10,898 nt of DNA from Cephalothrix simula (GCA_035591015.1 JAXIUW010213286.1:1-10898), one strand, 5' to 3'. Shown: positions 1 through 9,041, numbered from the stretch's first letter. The notes: generated by a model not told the origin, from the letters alone. A program made the numbers and translations.

Positions 1-205
1 CCCTGGCGGGGCCCCAAATGGCGCTATCAAAAAAATTTTAAAAACCTATCAGGGGAAGGTACTTGTGCACCCGTGTAAAAAATTTCAAGCAAATCGAAGC
101 ATTTTAAGAGGCCTTTAAGCCTCGGACACACATACGCACACACACACATACAGACTCAGGGTGATAGCAATAGCTCACATTGACGTTGTCATGTGAGCTA
201 AAAAC
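1..205. repeat. End of an interspersed repeat with CA tract and terminal hairpin
   Basis: A GC-richer start (palindrome GGGGCCCC at 8-15) passes into a segment ending in a CA-rich simple repeat (about 126-151), then a 10-bp perfect inverted repeat TAGCTCACAT (171-180) and ATGTGAGCTA (191-200). Inside the loop GAC/GTC can pair further, with one bulged T. An A-rich run follows. This arrangement is typical of the 3' end of a short non-autonomous retroelement or similar interspersed repeat. The element probably begins left of the window. The family is not identified. Confidence 0.55.
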
Positions 206-2600
206 AAAACGAATTTTGAATAATTTTCAATTTCAACTATTACCAATTGGTCGCTCTCCATTTTGGAGCGAAAATTACGCAGTATTACTTATAATTAAAA
301 ACGAATCACCGATGTTAAAAGAACAAAATATTGCATTTTTCTTACTCCCATATGGGGTTTATTTAGAGACAGTTTATCCAACGCCGAGTTGTTATGTGCT
401 GCCAGATATTCTGCCATTTATCAACAATACCGTTTATTTTTACATTAAGGTACTTATAGTTGCATTATGAAATCGTTTCTATCGTAACATTTTTGTTACC
501 ATGGCAACAAAAAAATATTATTTTTTAAACATTTTTTCTTGAAAACAAGGGTAGGAGTTAGTTATCTGTTTCTGGTAAAAAGTTTCCTCAAATTAATTTT
601 GTTTTTCTGGAACTATGCCATTTGTGAAATGTGTTTGCCTCAAAATTAAAAAAAAAAGGCCGACTTTCAAATAAAATCCAACTAAATGAAATGGAAGTCA
701 TATAAAATAAAGGTGGGAGTATATAAAAGAAGAATAGAAGAATGTATGCTATAATTATTTCAGTCATTGGCCTTCCCTACTTTTCTATCCTTTGCCATCT
801 AGTTTGGTAAATTTTCGTTGGCTGCATGCAACTTCAACCTTAACAGATATTTTTTACGAGTATTAATTACAAGAAATTACTACGATATTTATTCCTAGAA
901 TTTAAACAACTTCTTAATGAAACTATTGAAATACGTTCGTTAAGTTATTAATTCAAATTCAATGAAAATAAATTGAAATATTCCCTTAAAATATGAGAAA
1001 TCTGAAAAATTCAGTTAACAAGTTTGGAGTCGGCAGTTTAGATGATAGTTAAACTTAAGGAATTTAAGGAACAAAACAGATTCCTTCACCAACATTAAAT
1101 TAACATACAGATAGCAATTATTTTTTAAAATGATATTTATATCATATAACAAAACTTCTGTTTAAATATCCTAATGCAAAACAACAAATTACAGCATATT
1201 TTTTTTGGACAAAATTATTGCACTTCTGGTATAATAATAATATTCATAACATATTGTTTAATTTTTGTAATAGCGCTTTGTTATTTAATTTAATAACGAG
1301 AAAATGCTATATCATTTATGATCATTTACCTATAGGTTAGTTTTAAGAAGTAATTTAATAATAGTATCAAGATTTCACAATCGCTGATTATGAGATCTTG
1401 GTATAGTATCAACTCCCATCAAAGCAAACGTGCAAATAATAAACGCATAGTGCTAAAATACCAAAACCAAAATTACAATATACGTTTAGATTAAATATTA
1501 TAATTTATATTTTAGTACAAATTGATTTAGAATCAGAAATGAACAGCAACATAAAAACATCTTCGCGGCAAATCACTGAGTTTAGAAACAAAATATTTTA
1601 TTATTTTCTGAAAATGCTATAATTTGAGTTTCCTGAATAGTACAACACGAGAAGATACAGCTAAGATTAAAATAAGTTATAGACTGGTTACAGATACTTA
1701 TTTGTATTAGAATTGAACACATGTCTAGTGTCTACGAATTGGTGTTTGTTTCAACTCATTTTAATGCAATACATTTTATTCTTATTTTTTTTCAAAATTG
1801 AAATTGTGCTCTTTGATGGAATGGAAGCTTATTATGGTAGAATGTTAAGATAAATAAATTTGGCACAAAAAATTAAGTGATGATAGTGAAATAGTGATAC
1901 AAGAAGGACACTAATTTCAAGTAATTCAAGCTTTGTGAGGCGTAGAATTTTAAACAGAAAATACAACGTGAAACATCAAATGTATAACATCCTAAACTCT
2001 CCTTACCGCTTGATAGCACATAGATAAACAATAAACATAGAAAAAAAGCTATACATAGAATCACTCAGACCAATATTAATATTAAATACCTAATTATGAT
2101 ATGGCTTGAGATGGCATCAAATTTTGATGTAAATCTATCTTTAAATATTCAAACAACGGGCAACATATTCGGATGTGACTGCTGCCTAATACATATATTA
2201 TGATCATTCAATTTACAAGGGAACTGATATCAATATTCACAATAAAATATAACTATAAAAAATTCAAGCTATTTGTTCGAATGTCTGAAGCTGAGCCTTA
2301 TTACCATTTCATTACTGAAAAATATCCTTTTCTCTTTCTGCTATCAAGCTGGCTCATTTGATTGTTCATCATCTTAAGTATTTCAATTAGTCCGTTTTTT
2401 TAAAATAGAATGATTCAAAATGAGAGTTCTAGTTAAGAGAAAAGGTTTTCGTTTGGATCTTTCATAACAAATACATGTAAATATAAAACTTTTTAAAATA
2501 AATAACAATACATAATTAATATATCAGTCCCTTGTAAACTCAGTGATGCCAGATCTTTATAACCCTGTGGAAGAACTTAATAATCACTTTGCATTTACAA
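206..2600. other. AT-rich non-coding stretch
   Basis: Apart from the X-box and the TATA-like string at 720-729, I see only AT-rich sequence with frequent stops in all frames. The longest open frames are short, low in GC at every codon position, and resemble no protein I know. It may hold distal regulatory sequence or part of a neighbouring transcript, but nothing in it shows this. Confidence 0.5.
495..508. promoter_or_regulatory. Perfect X-box (RFX-type) sequence
   Basis: GTTACC-AT-GGCAAC fits the RFX X-box consensus GTNRCC-N(0-3)-RGYAAC without mismatch and sits inside a larger near-palindrome of T-run and A-run flanks. RFX factors drive ciliary genes in animals. No ciliary exon is visible near it, although a TATA-like TATATAAAAG (720-729) lies 210 bp to the right. 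A functional role is only inferred. Confidence 0.35.
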
Positions 2601-2608
2601 ATACAATT

Positions 2609-2639
2609 ATACGAGCACCCTGATAAAAAGTGCTCGTAT
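2609..2639. repeat. Perfect 10-bp hairpin
   Basis: ATACGAGCAC at 2609-2618 and GTGCTCGTAT at 2630-2639 are exact reverse complements around an 11-base loop. The core recurs nearby as AACGAGCAA (about 2648) and inverted as TTGCTCGTT (about 3366), which hints at a small repeat. Confidence 0.5.
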
Positions 2640-5400
2640 GTTAAATTAACGAGCAATTTCAAAACGATGTTAGTTTTCATATTTTTTCTAACTTTTCTAC
2701 TAAATAGGAAAATATAAACAAATTTAACAGCCTATATTATGATTTCCAATTTTTTTGGCTATTTAGTAACAAATATTTAACAACAGCTAGTCATAGTCAT
2801 TTTAGTTAACACTTTACAGTACATTATCCATACGTTAAAACAATATACCTACATGTAATTATTCAGGGGAAGGGTAACAACATTTTATTCTTATAATTTT
2901 AGATATTTTCTCATATACATTCTAAATAAGAAACTTTATGTCAGCAGCACATTTTCCAGTCCTGACTATAGATTACTAGCTATTATAGCACCAGACTGAC
3001 TATATCTCATTTACGGACTATTACATGTATCTCATAAAACCAACTTCACAAGTTCCGAGATTCAACATTAGTAGCTTTTAGCATAAAAAAATCTTTTAGT
3101 TATATCTCATAGTTATTTATTATTCATTAGTGTAGTGCTAAATAAAAAATTCACCATCATATTTTAATTATCACAAATTACCAAATCAACCTTGTACAAC
3201 AGATCTGAACACTCATTTTCAGTACTATAGAATTGCTACTGGTAGTCAAAATTATGATGAAACCTATTTAAAAAAGGTGAAACAAAGCTGGAATGACGTA
3301 ATAAAACCCAGTATATTTGAACACAGCAACTAGGTGGTGCTATTTATACTAAATTTTAAAGAGTATTGCTCGTTATTTGTGAGACTGGAAGATCGTTCGA
3401 ATAAATAAAATGACAGCATAAAATCTAAGCTGGTAAAGCTGAACATTATTTACAACTATAGATGGACAATACCATTTTCATAATGCCCTTTCCCCTAACT
3501 CATATCACAGACTTAAGATTTTTCAATGATTAAAAAGCAGTACACAATTCAAGAACATTTTTAGATAATTCTATCTTCTATATGTCATGGGGAAAAACCA
3601 ACGTGATGGCACAAAAACTTGCATAAAAATATATCCTTGATAATAAGATTTTTAGTAATTGCTTTGTACATCAGTATTCAGTTCTTCTATAAATCAGCAT
3701 CATTTTAACACTTAGTCTTTCATTATTCTTAAGGTTATTTGCGCTGTAGCAACCGGGTTTCAGCAACTAGTAATAATCACACAAATTGGTGATCTTTTGA
3801 TATATCTCTTTAAGAGTTTTTGGATAGTAATAAACCTTTTTTCATTTACTTAAAAAATCCATGAACAAGGAATATAAAAAGGAAAAGTCTTTTTAAATGT
3901 AAAGGAGGCACTAGAATAATCCAATAGATTGTCAACATATCACAGCCTTTTTTCAGTTCATAAGTTGTTTTCTATATCCACAAGTTTTTTTATGCGTTAA
4001 CTGGTCCACAAAACTAATGAAATGCATATCCGCGTGGAATGTTTCTAATAATTCCTTTGACAAAATGAATCTAATGATTCGATGTAACATATGTCACACA
4101 CAGCACAGTTATTTTCTCCTGAAAGACGTCTGGTTAACTCCACTCCATGTTATTTGGAGACTTAGGACACCCGTATACCCTATCGGCTTTTCTATTTACA
4201 TAATGTTATTTTTCAACATTTCAAAAATAAAGTTCTTATCATATTTATACGTAAATTCAACAATTTCAGGTCTTTGACAATAAAATCCAGAATTGGGATA
4301 GAAAAAAGTACAGACCCAATACAAATTTTATCTGACTAGATAGGCTATGAATTAGGAAGCAAACATTAATTTCATTGAGATCAAATATTCACAACTATAC
4401 AAAAACACGAAATAAATTTTACAATATTGGTCTGAAGATAGTTAGTTTCGTTTTCGATCTTTATCTTGACGCCACTACACCCTCTTTCACAGACCTTTCC
4501 TCACATCAAAGCATGCTTTTAACATATTACAAATCAAATTAGGGACGAAAATGCACAAGGTGGAAACAAATACAATTACTATAAAGATTTAACAATATTT
4601 ACATTTAACAATATCTTCCCTGTAAGTTAGGTATATATACATGTATGATTGTAGAACATCTAATTCGTTATTATAGTTTCATCTTGATGATAGGAGATCT
4701 TTTTATGTAGTGACTATATCATTATATCATTAAATGTGGACAAACTACTTTCATTAAAAAGTCACCGGTGTAAGCTATATTCAATGTGACTTGACTTATT
4801 AAACAACACAATATCAACATGAGCTGGAAAACTGTATTTATGCATGGTTCGGCATTTTAATACAATTAATTTTTTTACCGATCAAGGTGTCCATAAGTAT
4901 GTGCATGATTAAGGACTTATTTCTTTTAATGATATTGCACGATGCTCGAGTTTCTCCTATGATGCACATAATTAGCAGTATAATATATTTTAACACTGCA
5001 CTTTTTAGATTTTACATTGATAACAAATAAAGAAGAAATATTCAAAAAACAATCCAAAAAATAAACTCTGCTATCAGCCACAATAAAAACATTCACTTGA
5101 TCACACATTTTTCAGACCAATTAAGCCAAACACATCCGCAATATCATTTTTGGCACATAACGATTCTCTTTAACAAAAAAACTTCTAATCATAATTACAA
5201 AATTTTGTGATTCTATTTATATATTAATTATCAAGATCGTTTTTATATTTTGTCTTATTAAAAGGTTAATAGTCAATGATTATCCACAACAGGCATCAAC
5301 GTCTGATCAATACAAGATGTTAGATCTTTCGACTTTCAAGCCTATAAAAATTAAACGACATAATTGGTTTCATTGAGAATTAAACCCTTTAATCATCTAC
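2640..5400. other. AT-rich non-coding stretch 3' of the FBXO33-like gene
   Basis: No coding exon, RNA gene or recognisable transposon protein was found on either strand. An 86-codon open frame at 4017-4277 (plus) has no recognisable homology, and its composition is that of the flanking DNA. Part of this stretch may be 3' UTR of the minus-strand gene, because no AATAAA occurs on that strand down to about 3121. Confidence 0.5.
5388..5393 (-). terminator. Possible poly(A) signal ATTAAA for the FBXO33-like transcript
   Basis: Reading minus, ATTAAA lies about 300 nt past the stop codon. It is the nearest accepted variant signal I found; another ATTAAA is at 4925-4930. I saw no AATAAA between the stop and about position 3121 (AATAAA at 3116-3121). 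Such hexamers are common by chance in AT-rich DNA, so the 3' end is unresolved. If the signal at 3116 is used, the 3' UTR would be about 2.6 kb. Confidence 0.2.
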
Positions 5401-5411
5401 AACTAGTACCT

Positions 5412-5618
5412 GGTGGACAAAGAAGATGCAATATAATATTAACGGCTAGCAGAACCCTTTCAAAGAATGTTATTGAGCTATATGTAAGTAAATGACTGGA
5501 ATGTAAACAGATCTATATACAGTATAATATACTTATGAATTTTAAATAACTATATTATTCGGTTATATAATATAAGGTGCAAAGAATCAATAATAATCTT
5601 GCATCTTCTTCGACCACC
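5412..5618. repeat. Diverged inverted repeat just 3' of the FBXO33-like stop codon
   Basis: The segment 5412-5440 and the reverse complement of 5590-5618 agree at most of 29 positions, with an unbroken 12-base core AAGAAGATGCAA at 5420-5431 and TTGCATCTTCTT at 5599-5610. Both arms lie within 285 nt past the stop codon on the minus strand, so a transcript reading through would form a long-looped stem in its 3' UTR. It could also be a remnant of a fold-back transposon. Confidence 0.5.
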
Positions 5619-5691
5619 TAAAGAACAGAGTACCTGCTCCGTCGAAATAAACCTATCTATATTCAATCTTTGTTACCAGATACCTTCATTT

Positions 5692-5844
5692 TCAAGCCTT
5701 TGGCTTTATTGGTGTTGTATAAATCTGGTCTTTTTGAAGAATATCCATATAAGCAGTCTCTGCATCAGCATGGCTATCCTTTACAGAGGGATGTAAACTC
5801 TCATCTGGTATCGGTTGCCAAGGATATTCAAGCGACTTTGAAAC
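5692..5844 (-). other. FBXO33: FBXO33-like last coding exon (153 bp)
   Basis: The acceptor is a long pyrimidine run ending TTTCTTTAG, with the exon starting GTTTCAAAG at 5844, after an 87-bp AT-rich intron (5845-5931). It holds 50 codons and TGA at 5694-5692. The tail begins VSKSLEYPWQPI and includes ETAYMDILQKDQIY before a short basic end (PIKPKA). The Trp-Gln-Pro and following acidic residues resemble the closing segment of FBXO33. The open frame, the correct phase and the good acceptor together support it as a real exon and not 3' UTR. Confidence 0.78.
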
Positions 5845-6885
5845 CTAAAGAAAAAAGGATAGAAATATAGAAAAAAATAATAAATTCATTATATTACATG
5901 TATCTAAATTTAGAGAAACTTATCATCATACTTCATCAATGAATGGTTGACCAACAAGACCCCAAGCCTCAACCCAGGTACCATCATCTTCTTCCATATA
6001 GGATGATATACAACAAAGAGGTATTTCAAATTTTTCAAGACTTGAACCTCTCAAACGGGCAATAGCTATGACATCATCATCAGTGATATCATATCCTGAA
6101 AGAAATAAAAACGATTACGTAAACACAAGATGCGTTAATGCTGTATACCAAATTAGTTGGCATACATAATGATAACAGAATACGTTTACTAACCTATAAG
6201 AGTGAATTGTCGTAGATTCTGGCATTTCCATGCCAACATAACAAAAGGATCTTCTTCAGAACCACTGGCATACCAGTTAGGAACGTTATTTAGGAAACCA
6301 TCAACGATGTGGACAGACTTCAGAGTGGCATAATGATGTTGAGAAATAAAATTAATGGCTGTTATGTTGATTTGTGAACAGAAGAACATTCTTAAGTGAC
6401 TCAGTGGCATACTTGGTTGGAGAATATCAGTGAGATGTAAATGACTGTCAACAGAATGGATCAGATTTAGTGTTACTTCTAATTTTGGATTGCTCTGTGA
6501 AACCAACCACCATGTACGATCACGAATCTTCCGATTGTTGGGTTGTATACCGTGAATGTGAATAACTAGCGTTTCAAGTTGGCATTTTCTTGTTGTATCA
6601 GTAAATACAGTCAGCATTTGATTTGACATGTAGTCGTGGTCAATACTCAAGCATTTCAGATTTGAAAAAGGTTGAAGCAACTCCGGAGATAAATCAACAA
6701 CTCCATAAGATTCAGGGTCTTCCTTAATTGTAGCAATATGTAGTGATTGAAGAGAATTGGTTTGATGAAGACAGAGAAGTGATAGGATGTCTTCACATCG
6801 ACATAACAAATCTTCAGAACCACCCAACGAAAAATGCTTTAGTTTTCTTGCATTTTTTATTATCAGTTCAAGGTTTTTGTGATAT
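5692..6885 (-). CDS. FBXO33: FBXO33-like F-box protein, C-terminal three exons (5' end outside window)
   Basis: Joined minus-strand coding segments 6885-6194, 6095-5932 and 5844-5692 encode 335 residues plus a leading split codon, ending at TGA 5694-5692. Number the Tyr encoded at 6884-6882 as residue 1. The segment is rich in leucine-repeat-like strands: NLELIIKNARKLKHFSL near 4-20, FSNLKCLSIDHDY near 73-85, KLEVTLNL near 134-141, LKSVHIVDGF near 188-197 and CQNLRQFTLIGYDI near 221-234. The stretch DVIAIARLRGSSLEKFEI, just after the first junction, and the tail VSKSLEYPWQPIPDESL match the C-terminal part of FBXO33 as I remember it. In that family an N-terminal F-box binds SKP1 in an SCF ubiquitin ligase and the LRR-like part picks the substrate; human FBXO33 has been linked to YB-1 ubiquitination. 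Human FBXO33 is about 555 residues, so roughly the first 220, F-box included, are missing here. The frame is intact, which argues against a pseudogene. A related F-box/LRR paralogue such as FBXO39 is the main alternative. Confidence 0.83.
5845..5931 (-). other. Short intron between exon B and the last exon
   Basis: GT at 5931-5930 (GTATGATGATAAG) and AG at 5846-5845 after a T-rich tract. The length is 87 bp. Its second codon in the incoming frame is TGA, so a retained intron would truncate the protein by about 50 residues. Confidence 0.77.
5932..6095 (-). other. FBXO33: FBXO33-like exon B (164 bp)
   Basis: The acceptor TTTCTTTCAG precedes GATATGATATC, so the exon begins at 6095 after a 98-bp intron (6096-6193). 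G from exon A plus GA gives the Gly of LIGYDITDDD. The exon encodes IAIARLRGSSLEKFEI, two cysteines (IPLCCI), an acidic loop (MEEDDGTW) and ends FIDE. The donor is GTATGA at 5931-5926. Splicing here joins FIDE to VSKSLEYPW in phase 0, which agrees with the family C-terminus. Reading on without splicing gives only Val and then TGA. Confidence 0.82.
6096..6193 (-). other. Short intron between exons A and B
   Basis: GT at 6193-6192 (GTTAGTAAAC) and AG at 6097-6096 after a TTTTATTTCTTT pyrimidine tract. CTAAT and TTAAC within it are possible branch sites. The length is 98 bp. Removing it restores one open frame. Confidence 0.8.
6194..6885 (-). other. FBXO33: FBXO33-like exon A (692 bp, LRR-like region)
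   Basis: On the minus strand the acceptor is AACTTTCAG followed by ATATCACAAA, so the exon starts at 6885. Its first base completes a codon split with the exon upstream. Reading is then open from TAT (6884-6882) through 230 full codons. The first ATG-like start inside it is only a TTG (Leu) at 6827, and the frame is open and family-like upstream of it, so 6827 is not a true start. The exon ends CTTATAG with donor GTTAGT at 6193-6188, leaving one base of a Gly codon. This segment carries most of the LRR-like strands and the hydrophobic IAIxFISQHHY-type helix region. Confidence 0.85.
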
Positions 6886-7235
6886 CTGAAAGTTTAAAAT
6901 ACATTAATTAATATCTCAAAGATCAGTCAGGATTCTTCATTTTCTAATTTTTTCTTCACTCTGTCTCAGTGAAAATGACAATTTGTTTTAATATCTAAAA
7001 TTGATCAACTTAGCCTATTTTCTACAGTCCACGGCTGTTTAATGTGTGCATCGTATTTCGGCCAAAACCTTCCAAAGGATCCATGGAAAGTGAATCGAAA
7101 GTGATCAATGGGCTAATCAGAAATGCAAATGCGGTCACATGTTACATGTCGTCGCTTGGATCGAAGTTAATTTGCATAATGTTGACATTAATTGTTTGAA
7201 ACAGGCTGGTCAATTTTCTTAAAAACAACATTGTG

Positions 7236-7365
7236 CTTGAAATTCAAAAATAAATTTATTTATCAATTTATGAATATATTATCTATCCATAACATACTTT
7301 GAATGCTAGAATTATAATGTTTTCATTAAGTTTATGGCATTCGAAACTTTTAAATCCATACTGGA
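7236..7365. repeat. Dispersed repeat, copy 1
   Basis: It shares a 28-base block (7277-7304) with 9510-9537 at 26 of 28 positions, preceded in both by a TTGAA..TCAAAAA..TAA string and followed by looser similarity. Same orientation as copy 2. Family unknown. Confidence 0.5.
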
Positions 7366-7378
7366 AAAAGTAGCCTAC

Positions 7379-7570
7379 CCGGCCGAAATCTCGGCCGGTA
7401 ATTTAAAATGAAAAATTGCCGGCGCAGTTTGTCGTCGACAAAACGTTTTGCTACCGGTAGGCGCCGGCAGGTCGTAAACAAAAAGTTTGTGCTGCCGGTA
7501 GACACCGGCAAAATGCCAGTAAATATAGCTAAATACCGGTAATGTCATAAAAATGCCGGTAATGGCGGTA
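7379..7570. repeat. CCGG-rich cluster of nested palindromes
   Basis: Nine CCGG sites fall in 181 bp of an otherwise AT-rich region. Perfect inverted pairs include CCGGCCGA/TCGGCCGG (7379-7386/7391-7398), GCCGGCGC/GCGCCGGC (7418-7425/7461-7468), TTTGTCG/CGACAAA (7428-7434/7436-7442) and TGCCGGT/ACCGGCA (7493-7499/7504-7510). Self-palindromes AAAACGTTTT (7440-7449) and CTACCGGTAG (7451-7460) lie between them. A roughly 40-bp segment is repeated imperfectly (about 7441-7474 and 7480-7515), and TGCCGGTAATG-type strings follow to about 7570. It looks like a compact fold-back repeat. No coding sense is visible. Confidence 0.6.
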
Positions 7571-8190
7571 ATCCTGCAATATTTACCTTTTAACTTACGT
7601 GGTTATCATTGGTTTGAAAAAACATTATATGGTAGTCGCCATTTTGCATCATGAAAGTCCGGTTACTCTCCTAGAGCATACGTGAAATTAGTCGATTTAG
7701 TTTTTGGTTCCACCTGATGATCTGCCCAATCCTTTGCGTACTGGAGTCATTCTAAATTTCTTATTTTGTTTTGGCCTTTGACTTCCTATAATTTTGATGA
7801 CCCCCTCTTTATATACGGATTTCGATTTATTGACTAACGGACACGGTATTACGAACCTGACCTGTAAATGTAGGTCCAGTTGTGGGCATTCCCCCTCCGC
7901 ACGGACCTTTATAGATTTCTACAGACATGGATGACATATTGTGCTGCCATGTCCATTTACTTGATTTTCTTCTCATTTCTACTTTCATCATTTTATTATT
8001 TTCTCCTATTTTCATTTTTCCTTAACACTTTTTCCATCATCTTCACATTTTGAACTGCAGGCACTTTTTTTAAAAGGCAAAAAAATTTTTGAGTATTAAT
8101 AGTAGGACCTGTAGGCACTTTTGACCACTACTATTATCAGGTGCATGACAGGAAGGCAAATATAATTCATACAGGCGTTGTTAGTATAAA
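7571..8190. other. Non-coding intronic stretch with a GCAGGCAC-type motif block
   Basis: No exon is supported. GCAGGCAC (8057-8064), GTAGGCAC (8111-8118) and TTGACCACT (8121-8129) recur further right at 8989, 9022, 9042 and 9441. AATAGTAG (8098-8105) pairs with CTACTATT (8128-8135), enclosing the second motif. The remainder of the stretch is unremarkable. Confidence 0.45.
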
Positions 8191-8193
8191 GCG

Positions 8194-8230
8194 CCTTCAT
8201 ATACGTTAAAATTGTTGGCGTATATGAAGG
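8194..8230. repeat. Perfect 12-bp hairpin
   Basis: CCTTCATATACG (8194-8205) and CGTATATGAAGG (8219-8230) are exact reverse complements around a 13-base loop. This could be the tip of a small fold-back element; no flanking duplication was found. Confidence 0.55.
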
Positions 8231-8250
8231 AGTAGAGCTGTGGAGGTATA

Positions 8251-8436
8251 ATGGGAATCGCCATTTTTGCACCGGGAAAAATCATTAACGGGAATGGTAA
8301 AATGGGAAAAAATATAACTGAAACTGGAAAATGGAAAAATATATAACGGACACGGGGAAAATGTTAAATCGGAAACGGGAAATTTGAAATACTTTGTATC
8401 AGAAAACAGGAAGCAACAGATTATAAGAGACGGGAA
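8251..8436. repeat. Purine-rich degenerate repeat (GGGAAA-type)
   Basis: Strings of the form C/T-GGG-AAA recur about every 10-25 bases (CCGGGAAAAA, AACGGGAATG, ATGGGAAAAA, CTGGAAAATGG, CACGGGGAAAA, TCGGAAACGGGAAA, GACGGGAATT) on the plus strand. This is a decayed minisatellite-like tract with strong purine asymmetry. The plus-strand open frame that overlaps its end (8384-8569) is not credible as a gene. Confidence 0.5.
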
Positions 8437-8573
8437 TTACAAGCTATCGGTTAATCGTATACTCGTTATATTTATTAAGAGGAAAACAATAACTTTTTAT
8501 TTCATGTTTTTGCATCATATTGGGATATGCATCATATTTTGGGATAATAAAAGTCAGGTCCAAAATTGATCGT

Positions 8574-8960
8574 GATCGCTCGGCATATTTAAATAATTAT
8601 AGCAGGGCAACAAAATTTTGTAGAACCGCATAGCTCCTCTTTGGGTATAAGAATACTTTAAAATTTCTTGCCTCGCTTAGCTCGGCATTACTACTTAAAA
8701 ATCATTATACTTGTAATGAGGCAGCGTGACAAAATTTGGGCACTTTTTTTTACAATAAAACCTTAAATTGACTTTTTAGAACCCTCCTAGACCGGCTTTG
8801 GGTAAAATTTTCTTGCCTCGCTTTGCTCGGCATTACTGCTTAGAAAAATTTACTTTTACAATGTCAGTGCGACGAAATTTAGGCAAGTTTTTGAATTGGC
8901 ATTGGCATTTTACTTCACCGGTCTAGATTTGCTTAATTTTGAATCTACATACCCCTAAAA
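8574..8960. repeat. Decayed tandem repeat, about three copies (102 and 145 bp spacing)
   Basis: The string TTGCCTCGCTTAGCTCGGCA (8668-8687) recurs with one change at 8813-8832. Both are followed by collinear similar text (TTACT.CTTA, then ACTT..AATG..AG.G.GAC.AAATTT.GGCA). A shorter first copy starts GATCGCTCGGCAT at 8574 and shares the later block TAGAACC...CTTTGGGTA...AAATTTTCTTG with copy 2. The third copy fades by about 8960. Confidence 0.6.
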
Positions 8961-9041
8961 TCGCTGCCCTCCCCAGACCCCCTCCCGTGCAGGCACATCT
9001 TTGAATCTCATTTCTGTGTACGCAGGCACATTAAAAAGTTA

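Noticed and set aside
180-470. Open frame of 96 codons, plus strand
   Set aside because: It starts on a TTG inside a repeat hairpin, has AT-driven composition and no recognisable domain.
720-765. TATA-like TATATAAAAG and an initiator-like TCAGTC at 760-765
   Set aside because: Spacing of about 40 bp is longer than usual and TATA strings are common in AT-rich DNA. No first exon follows.
1873-2064. Open frame of 63 codons, minus strand, hydrophobic start
   Set aside because: Short, AT-driven Phe/Leu/Ile richness mimics a membrane segment. No homology or context.
3391-3403. GATCGTTCGAATA, resembling a tRNA T-loop
   Set aside because: No acceptor, D or anticodon stems could be placed around it.
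4017-4277. Open frame of 86 codons, plus strand
   Set aside because: No recognisable motif, composition equal to flanks, and it lies in a stretch without other gene signals.
4926-5108. Open frame of 60 codons, minus strand
   Set aside because: Possible only as 3' UTR of the FBXO33-like gene or intergenic DNA. No family resemblance.
5599-5870. Two plus-strand open frames opposite the last exon
   Set aside because: They are antisense shadows of the minus-strand coding exon 5692-5844.
7020-7140. GC-balanced stretch with about 40 open minus codons, considered as an upstream exon
   Set aside because: No F-box or FBXO33 resemblance, and no matching splice phase could be shown.
7123-7177. Two POU octamers (ATGCAAAT 7123-7130, ATTTGCAT 7170-7177), a third at 10391-10398
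   Set aside because: About one such 8-mer is expected by chance at this base composition and length. Three is not persuasive.
7636-8267. Two TCGCCATTTT strings (7636-7645 and 8258-8267), resembling YY1 sites
   Set aside because: Short motif, no promoter context; the second lies at the edge of a degenerate repeat.
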